Below, piece by piece: positions 50,580-59,612 of a stretch of DNA of 64,000 nucleotides. Below the pieces are notes generated by a model that saw only the letters and a list, made by a program, of their open reading frames with translations, searched no databases and was not told the origin of the DNA. The position numbers and the translations under genes were made by a program. This DNA comes from Catelliglobosispora koreensis DSM 44566 (GTDB lineage Bacteria > Actinomycetota > Actinomycetes > Mycobacteriales > Micromonosporaceae): assembly GCF_000379685.1 (NCBI RefSeq), contig NZ_KB903254.1, positions 124,001 to 188,000 of the forward strand. Reading direction: 5' to 3'. Position 1 is the first letter of the stretch. Each line of letters begins with the position of its first letter.

Positions 50580-51782
50580 TTAGTTTGTGATCAATGTTGC
50601 GCCAAGGTCGCTGAGCACCCCTGGAGTTTCCGTCCACAGAATGTTTTCGTAACACCGGGGGTTGCTTTCCGATAAGACGGTGTAACCGCCACTAACGATG
50701 CCACGGCTTTGGAAGACGCCACTGGAGTTGTATGCCCACAATGGACCGCCGCTGTCACCGCCGCAAACGGCACGGACCCCGGCTCCTATGCGGCCAGCGA
50801 CCCCGCGCCGCGCTCCCTTCCCATCGTCGTAGTCCCATTCGATGTTGTCCGCGGTGACTTCGATGGTGCAGCGTTTGTCGCTCGTGAATCCGCTCTGGCA
50901 CACGTATTGCCCGTTCCAGGACCACGCATAACCTTGGTAGACACGGGTTTGCGTGTCGTCGATCCACACGCCAGAGCCAGCCGAGGTGTCGATCGCGGCC
51001 GCATCGCGGTAGTTGTTCTCGAACGAGACCGATCCGAGGTAGTCGTCGTTGCGGTCGTAAACCCAGTCGCCGACATCGAAGCAGTGCTCGGCCGTGACCA
51101 GATAGGTTTTGTTGTTCTGCCGGATGCCAAACGCTGACGTGCATCTCCAGTCGCTGTCCCAGTAGCCTTCGATGGGAATGCCGCCCTTGTACGGGGCGGA
51201 GTCGTCCTCCCGGCTCGCCGGTTTAGCGCGTTGCCCGGCGACGAAGGTCACGTCAGTCGCGGCGACAGCGCCCGCCAGCTTCGGCTGATTCTGCTGGTAT
51301 CGCTTGGCGGAGCCCTGAGGGTCATCGACCGACACGACCAGGCCGCTGCCCGTGTGCGTCACCTCGATGCTGTGAAACTCCTTCGGTCCGCTGGATGACC
51401 ACAAGGTGGAGCGTGCGGCTTCCAGCTGAGCCCGCGTGTATTTGCCGGCCTTCACCTGCACTTCGACCTGATCGCCGATCGCCCGGCTGATCCGCCCGCG
51501 AGCGGAGCTGGCCAGATTGGTGCCGCGCCCGGTGTCGGTCACGTAGACCGTCACGCGGTTGCCCGCCTCAACCCGCAAGCCACTAAAGACATCCCGGAAG
51601 CTGGTGAGCCCAAGCTCGCCAACTGCCGCGGCCACCACATCGCCTGGCCTGATCTTCATCGCGGTCTCGTCACCGGCCGTGGAACGACCGCGCTCGTCCG
51701 CATAGGACGCTGACGATGTCGCCGCGAGCAGCGTCAACGCCGTGCCACCAGCAAGCAGCGCACGCAGAAGTGATTTTGTCAT
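50580..51782 (-). CDS. Secreted trypsin-like serine protease
   Basis: The 400-residue product has a signal peptide (ending SYA-D), a long pro-region (about 30-190) resembling those of alpha-lytic-protease-type enzymes, and a chymotrypsin-fold catalytic domain. His-233 is in VTAEHC, Asp-265 in RDAAAID and Ser-344 in GGDSGGP. Six or more cysteines suit disulfides. It differs from the streptogrisin-like protease at 8406 in having the long pro-region. GGGGAGG precedes the ATG. A possible promoter (TTGACC, then TAGAGC about 15 bp on) lies upstream within 51855-51815. Confidence 0.87.
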   Translation of the reverse strand: MTKSLLRALLAGGTALTLLAATSSASYADERGRSTAGDETAMKIRPGDVVAAAVGELGLTSFRDVFSGLRVEAGNRVTVYVTDTGRGTNLASSARGRISRAIGDQVEVQVKAGKYTRAQLEAARSTLWSSSGPKEFHSIEVTHTGSGLVVSVDDPQGSAKRYQQNQPKLAGAVAATDVTFVAGQRAKPASREDDSAPYKGGIPIEGYWDSDWRCTSAFGIRQNNKTYLVTAEHCFDVGDWVYDRNDDYLGSVSFENNYRDAAAIDTSAGSGVWIDDTQTRVYQGYAWSWNGQYVCQSGFTSDKRCTIEVTADNIEWDYDDGKGARRGVAGRIGAGVRAVCGGDSGGPLWAYNSSGVFQSRGIVSGGYTVLSESNPRCYENILWTETPGVLSDLGATLITN

Positions 51783-51856
51783 GAACAGCCTCCCCGTTTT
51801 CAGTCAGTCAAGACGGGGTCGATGCTCTAAGACAAATGCAGATAGGTCAAGATTGC

Positions 51857-51875
51857 ACTGTCGTGATTGGACAGT
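51857..51875 (-). terminator. Weak hairpin, possible terminator
   Basis: ACTGTC (51857-51862) pairs with GACAGT (51870-51875) around a 7-base loop, directly behind the helicase stop (51883, minus strand). The stem is short, so the function is uncertain. Confidence 0.35.
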
Positions 51876-51882
51876 TGCGGCT

Positions 51883-54342
51883 TTACGCAAGCGCGGTGAA
51901 TTCCCGAACCCGGATAACCGCAGCACCTTCGGCATCTGACTCGGCGAGATCAAGCTCGGCGATGAGGCGCCAGTCGTGATCGGACGCCGGATCGTCAATG
52001 ATCTGCTGAATTTTCCAGACTTCCGCCCCCTGCTCGATGAGCAAAAGGCTGGGACCACGGGAATCCGGGCCAGTGCCGATCTCATCGTGGTCTTCGTAGT
52101 AGGCGTCGAGTCTTTCGCGCCAGTCCACGTCAGGATCGAGCTGACTCAGCAGGTCAGTGCGGCCGCGGGCGAGCAGTTCCACACGGCGGAACATCGCGTT
52201 GCGCACCGCGACCCGAAGCGCCCGAACATTGCGGGAAACCGCAGGCGGTGCGGCCTCCATTGGTGTCGCTCCGGGATTTTGCAGTTGCTCCCACTCATCG
52301 AGCAACGACGAGTCCACTTGACGGACCGTTTCGCCGAGCCACTCGATGAGGTCCAGCAGTTCGTCGGTCTTCGCGTCATCAGGCACGGTCTGACGCAGCG
52401 CTCGATAGGCGTCGGCGAGGTAACGCAGCACCAGCCCTTCGGATCGCGCGAGGCCGTAGAAACTGACGTACTCAGAAAACGTCATGCCGCTTTCGAACAT
52501 GTCCCGCACGACCGACTTGGGCGACAGCCGCAGATCGTCGACCCACGGGTGACCCTTGCGATAGGACTCGAACGCCACCTCAAGCAGATCCGCCAGTGGT
52601 TTCGGGTAGGTGATGTTTTCCAGGAGCGCCATACGCTCCTCGTACTCGATGCCGTCGGCTTTCATCTGCGCCACCGCTTCGGCTTTCGCCTTGTCCTGCT
52701 GGGCATAGAGGATCTGGCGCGGATCCTCCAAGGTGGACTCGATGATGGAAACGAGGTCCAGCACATAGCTGGGGCCGACCGGGTCAAGCAGTTCGATCGC
52801 CGCGACGGCGAACGGGGACAACGGCTGGTTCAGCGCGAAACCGAGTTGCAAGGCGTCGGTCACGAACGCCTCGCGCCCTTCCTGCTCAACGATTCCCGCC
52901 GCTTTCAAGGCCCGGAAGATCGAGATCGCCCGGCGAATGTGCTTACGCTGCGCGCTCGCCGTCTCGTGGTTGTCCGTGAGCAAATGGCGCATGTGGGCAA
53001 ACGTGTCACCGCCCCGCTCGATGACGTTGAGCACCATGGCATGACTGACATGGAAACTGGACGTCAGCGGTTCAGGCTCGGCCACGACAAGACGTTCAAA
53101 CGTGGGCTGGCCCCAGCCGACAAAGCCTTCGGGCGGCTTCTTCTTGACGAGCTTGCGCAGCTTCTTCGCGTCACCGGCGGCCTTGGCGACCGCCTTCTCG
53201 TTCTCAATCACGTGATCGGGTGCCTGCACAATGACCGTGCCGAGAGTGTCGAACCCAGCGCGGCCAGCCCGGCCCGCGATCTGGTGGAACTCACGTGCCT
53301 TCAGCAGCCGCATGCGCTGCCCGTCGAACTTGTTCAGTCCCGTGAACAGAACTGTCCTGATCGGAAGGTTGATGCCGACGCCGAGCGTATCCGTGCCACA
53401 CACGACTTTCAGCAAGCCGGCCTGCGCGAGCAACTCCACGAGACGGCGGTATTTCGGGAGCATGCCCGCGTGATGCACGCCGATTCCGTGGCGTACCAAG
53501 CGGGATAGCGTCTTGCCGAATCCCGCAGTGAACCGGAAGTTGCCGATGAGGGTCGCGATCGCGTCCTTTTCCGCCCGGGTGCACATGTTGATGCTCATCA
53601 GTGCACTGGCCTGCTCAAGCGCGGCGGCCTGCGTGAAGTGAACGATATAGATAGGTGCCTGCTTGGTCGAAAGCAGTTCTTCGATCGTCTCGTGCAGCGG
53701 CGTCACCACGTAGGAGTGGATGAGCGGGACAGGACGTTCCCCCGAGCTGATGACTGCCGTCTCGCGGCCGGTCCGCCGGGTCATGTCCTCCTTGAACCGG
53801 GTGACATCGCCGAGCGTCGCCGACATGAGCACGAACTGCACGTTGGGCAGTTCGACCAGCGGCACCTGCCACGCCCAGCCCCGGTCGGGCTCGGAGTAGA
53901 AGTGGAACTCATCCATGATGACCTGGCCCACGTTGGCGCCGGCGCCATCGCGCAGCGCCAGGTTGGCCAGAATCTCAGCCGTGCAGCAGATGATCGGGGC
54001 GTCAGCGTTGACGGCGGCGTCGCCGGTCATCATGCCCACCTGATCCGGCCCGAACGCGGCGCACAGCGCGAAGAACTTCTCCGACACCAGCGCCTTGATC
54101 GGCGCGGTGTAGAAGGTGCGCTTGCCCTCGGCCAAAGCGAAGAAGTGTGCCCCGAGCGCGACCATGCTCTTGCCAGAGCCGGTCGGCGTGCTGAGGATCA
54201 CGTTCGCCCCGGTCGCGATCTCGAACAGGGCTTCTTCTTGCGCCGGGTAGAGCGAGATCCCCTGGCCCTTGGCCCAGCTGTCAAAACGCTCCAGCAGGAG
54301 TTCGGGATCGGGCGTGTCAGGCAGCAGGGAGGTCAGTGTCAT
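51883..54342 (-). CDS. DEAD/DEAH-box helicase with DUF3516 C-terminus
   Basis: The 819-residue product has a superfamily 2 helicase core: Walker A STPTGSGKSM, motif II DEFHFY (a DExH variant), motif III LMSATLGD, and motif VI HQIAGRAGRAG. The C-terminal half (from about 440) is the actinobacterial DUF3516 region. Relatives are Ski2-like RNA helicases, thought to act in RNA turnover. It overlaps the glycosidase gene by 4 bp. Confidence 0.9.
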   Translation of the reverse strand: MTLTSLLPDTPDPELLLERFDSWAKGQGISLYPAQEEALFEIATGANVILSTPTGSGKSMVALGAHFFALAEGKRTFYTAPIKALVSEKFFALCAAFGPDQVGMMTGDAAVNADAPIICCTAEILANLALRDGAGANVGQVIMDEFHFYSEPDRGWAWQVPLVELPNVQFVLMSATLGDVTRFKEDMTRRTGRETAVISSGERPVPLIHSYVVTPLHETIEELLSTKQAPIYIVHFTQAAALEQASALMSINMCTRAEKDAIATLIGNFRFTAGFGKTLSRLVRHGIGVHHAGMLPKYRRLVELLAQAGLLKVVCGTDTLGVGINLPIRTVLFTGLNKFDGQRMRLLKAREFHQIAGRAGRAGFDTLGTVIVQAPDHVIENEKAVAKAAGDAKKLRKLVKKKPPEGFVGWGQPTFERLVVAEPEPLTSSFHVSHAMVLNVIERGGDTFAHMRHLLTDNHETASAQRKHIRRAISIFRALKAAGIVEQEGREAFVTDALQLGFALNQPLSPFAVAAIELLDPVGPSYVLDLVSIIESTLEDPRQILYAQQDKAKAEAVAQMKADGIEYEERMALLENITYPKPLADLLEVAFESYRKGHPWVDDLRLSPKSVVRDMFESGMTFSEYVSFYGLARSEGLVLRYLADAYRALRQTVPDDAKTDELLDLIEWLGETVRQVDSSLLDEWEQLQNPGATPMEAAPPAVSRNVRALRVAVRNAMFRRVELLARGRTDLLSQLDPDVDWRERLDAYYEDHDEIGTGPDSRGPSLLLIEQGAEVWKIQQIIDDPASDHDWRLIAELDLAESDAEGAAVIRVREFTALA

Positions 54343-55592
54343 GGTCCCGCAATAATGCCACCCATGAGGTCGAGCGCGAGCGCGGCCGTCCAGCTGAACT
54401 CGCTGCCGCCAATCCCCTCGCCCGTGTCAGGCGCGAAATATTCGAAGCAGCCGTGCTCGGCGATCAGCGTCAGCAGCGCCATCCGCAGCTGTTCGGCCAG
54501 CTCAGGACGGCCATGGGCCTTCAGCCCACGCCACAGCAGCCAGTTCATGTTGATCCACACCGGGCCGCGCCAATAGCGAAGGGTGTCGAAGTCTGGCGCC
54601 GTGCGATCATAACTGGCCGCCGGAATCCCGAACCTCGTGCTCGTCAGCTCCCGCACGAGACCATCGGCGATCGCCAGAGGAAGGCCGGGCAGCAGCAACG
54701 GCAAAAGACCGCTGATGCAGCGTGCTTCGGTGCGCTTCTCGCTGTGCAGATCGAGGGCGTAGAACAGGCCGGTCGACGAGTCAAACAGGCGCTGTAGCAA
54801 CGCTTCCTGAATGTCGTGGGCCCGTTGCCGGTGCGGCGCGGGTGCCTGCCCGATGGCTTCAGCGATCTCGGCGAGAGCCAGCTCAGCGTCGGCATAGAGG
54901 GTGTTGAACGCCGGGCACTCCACCAGGAACGGGTGCTTGGCGGAGTCTTGATAGCCCACGTCACGATAGGACGCCGCCAGCCCGATATAGCGGGCGTAGT
55001 CACGGTCGGTCGGGCGATGCGACACGGCGGCCACCTCGATGTCCCGCCGGCGATATTGCCGCAGCATGTCCAGGTCAGCCGGAATCGCCGACAAGGCATC
55101 ATCCCAAGCGGGGCTGTTGTCCAATCCCGACTCCCACGGGTGGACGATGCTCACCAGGCCGCCGCCGTAATCACGGTGCCGCGCAAGGTATTCCTGCTGG
55201 TGCACCAGCTTTGGGTAGAACTCGCGCAGCCGCTGCGGCGACGGATGGCGCTGATGCACGAGCCACACCGCCCGCGCGTGCACCGGAGGCTGCACGATCC
55301 CGGTGGTTTGCCGCCCCCAGAACCCAGGACCCGGGAAGTAGTCCCGCTCAGAAACATCAGGATCAAAGACAATATGGGGTACTCGGCCGTCAGCCCACTG
55401 AGCCGAAAACAGCGATCGCAGGTCTGCCCACGCCCGCTCGGGGTCGGCATAAGCCAGTCCCACCGCGATGAAAGCCGCGTCCCAACTCCATTGATGGGGA
55501 TAAAGCGTGCGGGCGGGGACCGTGTGCTCCCGGATCCAGTTGCCCCGCAGCACTGCGACGGCGTTGCGGGCTAGCTCACCCTCATCCAGCAT
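54339..55592 (-). CDS. GH63-like glycoside hydrolase (glucosylglycerate/mannosylglycerate hydrolase type)
   Basis: The 417-residue product is an (alpha/alpha)6 hydrolase. PHQWSWDAAFIAVGL, HPWESGLDNSPAWDD (probable general acid region), RYWRGPVWINMNWLLWRGLK and GSEFSWTAALALDL match the mannosylglycerate/glucosylglycerate hydrolases described from Mycolicibacterium and others. Such enzymes mobilise compatible solutes made under nitrogen or osmotic stress. It is between an ABC exporter (11-bp overlap) and a helicase (4-bp overlap), and no sugar-importer genes are adjacent. Confidence 0.82.
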   Translation of the reverse strand: MLDEGELARNAVAVLRGNWIREHTVPARTLYPHQWSWDAAFIAVGLAYADPERAWADLRSLFSAQWADGRVPHIVFDPDVSERDYFPGPGFWGRQTTGIVQPPVHARAVWLVHQRHPSPQRLREFYPKLVHQQEYLARHRDYGGGLVSIVHPWESGLDNSPAWDDALSAIPADLDMLRQYRRRDIEVAAVSHRPTDRDYARYIGLAASYRDVGYQDSAKHPFLVECPAFNTLYADAELALAEIAEAIGQAPAPHRQRAHDIQEALLQRLFDSSTGLFYALDLHSEKRTEARCISGLLPLLLPGLPLAIADGLVRELTSTRFGIPAASYDRTAPDFDTLRYWRGPVWINMNWLLWRGLKAHGRPELAEQLRMALLTLIAEHGCFEYFAPDTGEGIGGSEFSWTAALALDLMGGIIAGP

Positions 55593-57456
55593 GGCGATAA
55601 CCTGCCGCCTGCAAATCGAACAGGGACCGGTAGACGCCCTCGGGTCTGCTCATAAGTTCATCATGGGTGCCCTGCTCGGCCAGGCGGCCTTTTTCCAGCA
55701 CAAAGATCCGGTCGGCGTGGCGAACATTGGCCAACCGGTGGGTGATGAGGACAACCGTCCGGTCTGGACGGCCCCGGAGCTGCTGGAAAATCGCATTTTC
55801 GGCGCGCGCGTCGAGCGATGCGGATGGCTCGTCGCAAATCAGGAGCGCGGCGTCGCGGTAGAACCCGCGCGCGGCGACAAGCCGCTGCCACTGCCCGGAA
55901 GAGATCTCATGCCCGTCTTTGAACTCCCGGTCGAGCAGGGTGTCGTATTCCTTAGGCAGCGCCATGACCATCTCATGCGCGGTGGCGGCGGTCGCCGCGC
56001 GCACGATGCTGTCCTGATCCGCCGCACGGTCGTGCCGGCCCAGGGACACATTGCGCCCGGCCGTGAACGGGAACCGCTGCCAGTCTTGGTTCACGACGGC
56101 GATCTGCGACGCGAGGCTGTCGGCGTCGATCTCACTGACGTCCATGCCGTCCCACGCGATCACGCCGGAAGTCGGCTCATAGAGCCCAGCGAGCAGTTTC
56201 GCCAAGGTGGACTTGCCGGAGCCGTTCTCCCCCACGAGCGCGATAACCTCGCCGCGGCTGAAGCTCAGTGACACCCCATCGACAGCCGCCCGCTGCGTCT
56301 CGGGGTAGCGCAGCGTCACATTGTCGACGGTGATCTTCTCGAATCCATCGACGGCCTTGCCTGTCGCGGGCCGCACATATTCCTGGCACCGGGCGAGGAA
56401 GTCGCGGTAATCGCTGTAGTACAAGGCGTCTTCGTAAAGGCTGTTGGTCGCGAAGATCGCCGTGTTGAGCCCGGAGCGGGCGGTCTGCACGGCGAGCAGA
56501 GCCGTCGCCGCGGCGGCCAGCGGGATCGACCCGTCGAGCAGAAGCATCCCCAGCACCAGATAGAGCCCGCCGAGCGCGAGGCCAGCGACCGACATGCCCG
56601 CCAGCCGGGTGGCTGTTTGCGAACGCACCAACCGCAACTGAGCCACCGTCTCCAGGCCCATCATGCGGCGGTATTCCTCCAGCAGGAACCCGCGCATCTG
56701 ATAAGACCTGATTTCCGAAGCGGTGTAACGGTTTGCCATCAGACGGGCCAGCATCCACATGCGCCGCCGCCGGTTGATGCGGGCCAGCATCGCCAGGTAT
56801 TCGCGGCGGGCCATCCGCACCGCTGTGACTGCGGCGGGAAGCGAAGCGAGCACCAAGCAGGGCAACAGAATGGGCTCGATGAGCGCGACCGCGACGGCGG
56901 TGGCGAGCACACCCACGACACCGGTCGTCAAGTTCACGGTGCCATCCACAATGGACGCCGCTTCACGCATGCCCCGGTCGCGGGCACGGTCCATGTCTTC
57001 AGCGAACCCAGAGCTGTCGTAGGCGGACAGTTGCACGGAAGTGGTCGCCTCAAACAGCTTCAGCTCGACGTGATAGCTGATGCGGGGCAACAGCCGGGCC
57101 TGAGCCCAGCCCGCGGCGATGGTCAGGCCGCCTTTGGCCATCACGGCCAACGCCGCGACCGCAAGCGCTGGCAGCGCGGCCCGCACCCTGTCTGGAGTCG
57201 GCCCCGCGGCGAACAGTTTCGCCAGCACGTTGCTCGTCGCCAGCAACCCGAGCGTCGTCATGACACCGGCGACGAGATTGAGCCCGAGAGCGGCCAGGGT
57301 GTCGCGTTTGGACGCTTGCCAGCCAACCGCGACCGCCTCGCGCACGATCGCGGGAAGCCGCCGCGCCACCGACCAGAACCCGGTGTTGGAGAAGGCGGAC
57401 GCGTGATGCATCCAGTCGCGGTCAGCTAGCTCAGGCAACGCCTCTGCGAAAGACAC
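55582..57456 (-). CDS. ABC exporter (fused permease and ATPase)
   Basis: The 624-residue product has a six-helix membrane domain (about 45-340) and a C-terminal ATPase (about 370-615) with Walker A GENGSGKSTL, a variant signature ISSGQWQRLVAARG in place of LSGGQ, Walker B LLICDEPSASLD and H-loop LITHRLANV. This is the half-transporter exporter architecture that works as a homodimer. The cargo is unknown. First gene of the exporter-glycosidase-helicase string. Confidence 0.9.
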   Translation of the reverse strand: MSFAEALPELADRDWMHHASAFSNTGFWSVARRLPAIVREAVAVGWQASKRDTLAALGLNLVAGVMTTLGLLATSNVLAKLFAAGPTPDRVRAALPALAVAALAVMAKGGLTIAAGWAQARLLPRISYHVELKLFEATTSVQLSAYDSSGFAEDMDRARDRGMREAASIVDGTVNLTTGVVGVLATAVAVALIEPILLPCLVLASLPAAVTAVRMARREYLAMLARINRRRRMWMLARLMANRYTASEIRSYQMRGFLLEEYRRMMGLETVAQLRLVRSQTATRLAGMSVAGLALGGLYLVLGMLLLDGSIPLAAAATALLAVQTARSGLNTAIFATNSLYEDALYYSDYRDFLARCQEYVRPATGKAVDGFEKITVDNVTLRYPETQRAAVDGVSLSFSRGEVIALVGENGSGKSTLAKLLAGLYEPTSGVIAWDGMDVSEIDADSLASQIAVVNQDWQRFPFTAGRNVSLGRHDRAADQDSIVRAATAATAHEMVMALPKEYDTLLDREFKDGHEISSGQWQRLVAARGFYRDAALLICDEPSASLDARAENAIFQQLRGRPDRTVVLITHRLANVRHADRIFVLEKGRLAEQGTHDELMSRPEGVYRSLFDLQAAGYRHAG

Positions 57457-57486
57457 GTCGGCAAGTATGCCAACGGGTTACGACAA

Positions 57487-58209
57487 CTATCTCTCGACGA
57501 TCTTGAACAGTGCGGCGACCTCACCCTGGTTCAGGTGACGGTGCCGGCCGACCTTCAGGTCGCCAAGTTTGACCGGGCCAATCGCGGTGCGCACCAGGCG
57601 GTCGACGGGGAATCCGAGTTCCTCGAACATCCGCCGGACGATCCGGTTGCGCCCCTCGTGCAGGACAATCTCCACCAAAGCCGTCTTCGCCACGTCTTGA
57701 ATGAGCTTGAATGAGTCGACTGTCGCGATGCCGTCTTCAAGCTCGACTCCGGCCTTGAGCTGCCGTCCCACCGCCCGTGGCAGCGGACCGGGCACGGTCA
57801 CGATGTAGGTCTTGGGCACCTCGTATGACGGGTGGGTCAGCTTGTGCGCCAGCGACCCATCATTCGTCATGATCATCAGGCCTTCGGTTTCCGCGTCGAG
57901 CCGGCCCACGTGATAGACCCGTTGCTCGAAGTCGGCGATGTAGTCCGCGATCGCCTCACGGCCCAGATCGTCAGCCATGCTCGACACGACGCCCTTGGGC
58001 TTATTCAAAGCGATATAGACCAGCTTGGTATCAGTCACGATGCGCTGGCCGTCGACGTGTATGACCGCCGTCGTAGCGTCCACCTTGTCGCCCAGTCTCG
58101 CCCGCTTACCGTCGATCGTCACGCGCCCCTGATCGATCAGCACCTCGCAGGCACGCCGCGACCCGACCCCGGCCGCCGCCATGACCTTTTGCAGTCTCTC
58201 CTCGGTCAC
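57487..58209 (-). CDS. rluB: 23S rRNA pseudouridine synthase (RluB type)
   Basis: The 240-residue product has an S4 RNA-binding domain (about 1-60, RRACEVLIDQGRVTI) and the pseudouridine synthase domain with catalytic aspartate in HVGRLDAETEGLMI, plus LHEGRNRIVRRMFEELG. It modifies 23S rRNA. It overlaps scpB by 4 bp, in the conserved scpA-scpB-rluB string. Confidence 0.92.
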   Translation of the reverse strand: MTEERLQKVMAAAGVGSRRACEVLIDQGRVTIDGKRARLGDKVDATTAVIHVDGQRIVTDTKLVYIALNKPKGVVSSMADDLGREAIADYIADFEQRVYHVGRLDAETEGLMIMTNDGSLAHKLTHPSYEVPKTYIVTVPGPLPRAVGRQLKAGVELEDGIATVDSFKLIQDVAKTALVEIVLHEGRNRIVRRMFEELGFPVDRLVRTAIGPVKLGDLKVGRHRHLNQGEVAALFKIVER

Positions 58210-59612
58210 GCGGCTTCCATTTCATCAATGTTGTCGGGCAGGAACGGCGCGAGCGGCGGCAGCTGTTCCACCGAATTGAGCCCGAGCTTTTCCAGGAACA
58301 GGTTCGTGGTGCGGTAAAGATGCGCGCCGGACTCCGGCTCGGAGCCGCATTCTTCGATCATCCCGCGCGTGACAAGCGTCCTGATGACACCGTCACAGTT
58401 GACGCCCCGGATCGCCGAGATCCGTGACCGGGTCACGGGTTGCTTGTAAGCCACCACGGCAAGCGTCTCCAGCGACGCTTGCGTCAAGCGCAGCTGCTGG
58501 CCATCGAGAACGAACCTCTCCACATAGGACGAATAGTCCGCCCTGGTGTAGAACCGCCATCCCCCAGCGGCCCGCCTCAGATCAAACCCTCGGCCCTCTT
58601 GGGTGTACGCGGCGGAAAGCTCGATAAGCGCCCCACCGATATCCTCGGCCGGCACGTCGAGCACCTGCGACAGCATGATCTCGCTCGCGGGCTCATCGAC
58701 CACCATCAGGATCGCCTCAAGCGCCGGCTTCAGCTCTTCAGCAGGCACCGCCAGCGGCGGAGTAGAACCCTCATCCGACGTCCGCTGTCCCGGAACCGAA
58801 GGCATCCCCGTGCCATCGCCTCCTTCGCCAGACTCCTTGGGCGCCTTAGGCTTCCGCGGCCTCGCCGCCTTCTTCGCCGCCACCTCAGCAGCAAGCGCCA
58901 CCGCGGCAGCCGCCTCTTCGTCTACCGCTTCGCCTACAGCACTTTCAGCACCTTCGCCCGGCGCTTCACCCGCAGCGCCCGCTTCACCCGCTTCACCTGC
59001 AGCGCCCGCTTCACCTTCAGCGCTCGCTTCGGTCGCGGTGCGTTCACCTTCAGCGCTCGCTTCGGTCGCGGTGCCTTCGCCTGCTGCACTCGCTTCGGTC
59101 GCCTGGCTTCCGCCCGCCGCCGTCGCTTCGCCTGCATTGCCTTCGCCGCCTGCGGTGGTCGCTTCGCCCGCGACCCTGGCCGCGGTCGCTTCGTTTCGGG
59201 CCGCTTCGCCGGCTGCCGATAGTTCGCTGTTTGGCGCTTCGGTTTCGCCGGCGCTTGCGGCCATCGCGGCGGCTGGGTCAGTTGGCTGGCCTTCGCCCGC
59301 GACTGCTTCGCCTGCGACCGGTTCGTTATTTGCGGCTGCTTCGGCCAACGCGGCCGGTTCAACTGTCAGCGCTTCTGACGCGACGGGCGTATCCGTTGTG
59401 GACGCCTCGGCGGTCGGGGCTTCGTCGAGGGGGTCGTCGGCTGGCGAGAAGTTGGGGTCCTCGGTGTCGTCGAATTCGCACCACGGTTCGTCTGACGGGA
59501 TGTGCTCGTCGATGTCGTCGGGTGCACCGGCGGACGGTGTGTCTGGAGTGGACGGTGTGGGCCGCTGCCATGGCGGAACCCAGCTTGCCGCCTGCTGCTC
59601 TAGGTCACTCAT
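58206..59612 (-). CDS. scpB: Segregation and condensation protein ScpB with long low-complexity N-terminus
   Basis: I start at ATG 59612 (MSDLEQQAASW), giving 468 residues. The ScpB winged-helix domains occupy only the last 180 or so (from about 287: ALEAILMVVDEPASEIMLSQ, SLETLAVVAYKQPVTRSRIS). The first 285 residues are alanine/glutamate/glycine/threonine-rich and repetitive, with a 33-bp tandem repeat in the DNA. ScpB is normally 180-280 residues, so the extension is unusual. ScpB binds ScpA and the SMC kleisin complex. It overlaps scpA by 8 bp. Confidence 0.92.
   Translation of the reverse strand: MSDLEQQAASWVPPWQRPTPSTPDTPSAGAPDDIDEHIPSDEPWCEFDDTEDPNFSPADDPLDEAPTAEASTTDTPVASEALTVEPAALAEAAANNEPVAGEAVAGEGQPTDPAAAMAASAGETEAPNSELSAAGEAARNEATAARVAGEATTAGGEGNAGEATAAGGSQATEASAAGEGTATEASAEGERTATEASAEGEAGAAGEAGEAGAAGEAPGEGAESAVGEAVDEEAAAAVALAAEVAAKKAARPRKPKAPKESGEGGDGTGMPSVPGQRTSDEGSTPPLAVPAEELKPALEAILMVVDEPASEIMLSQVLDVPAEDIGGALIELSAAYTQEGRGFDLRRAAGGWRFYTRADYSSYVERFVLDGQQLRLTQASLETLAVVAYKQPVTRSRISAIRGVNCDGVIRTLVTRGMIEECGSEPESGAHLYRTTNLFLEKLGLNSVEQLPPLAPFLPDNIDEMEAA
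59011..59109. repeat. 33-bp in-frame tandem repeat in scpB
   Basis: Two 33-bp units (59011-59043 and 59044-59076) are almost identical, and a third, diverged unit follows. Each encodes an 11-residue step of the TATEASAEGE type, in the extended N-terminal region of ScpB. Such repeats change copy number easily. Confidence 0.8.

Noticed and set aside
51976-54576. Long plus-strand frames (510 and 312 residues) opposite the helicase
   Set aside because: Opposite an intact helicase with all motifs; the antisense proteins have no sensible domains.
59011-59109. Possible CRISPR-like array
   Set aside because: The 33-bp units are contiguous without spacers and encode an in-frame peptide repeat.
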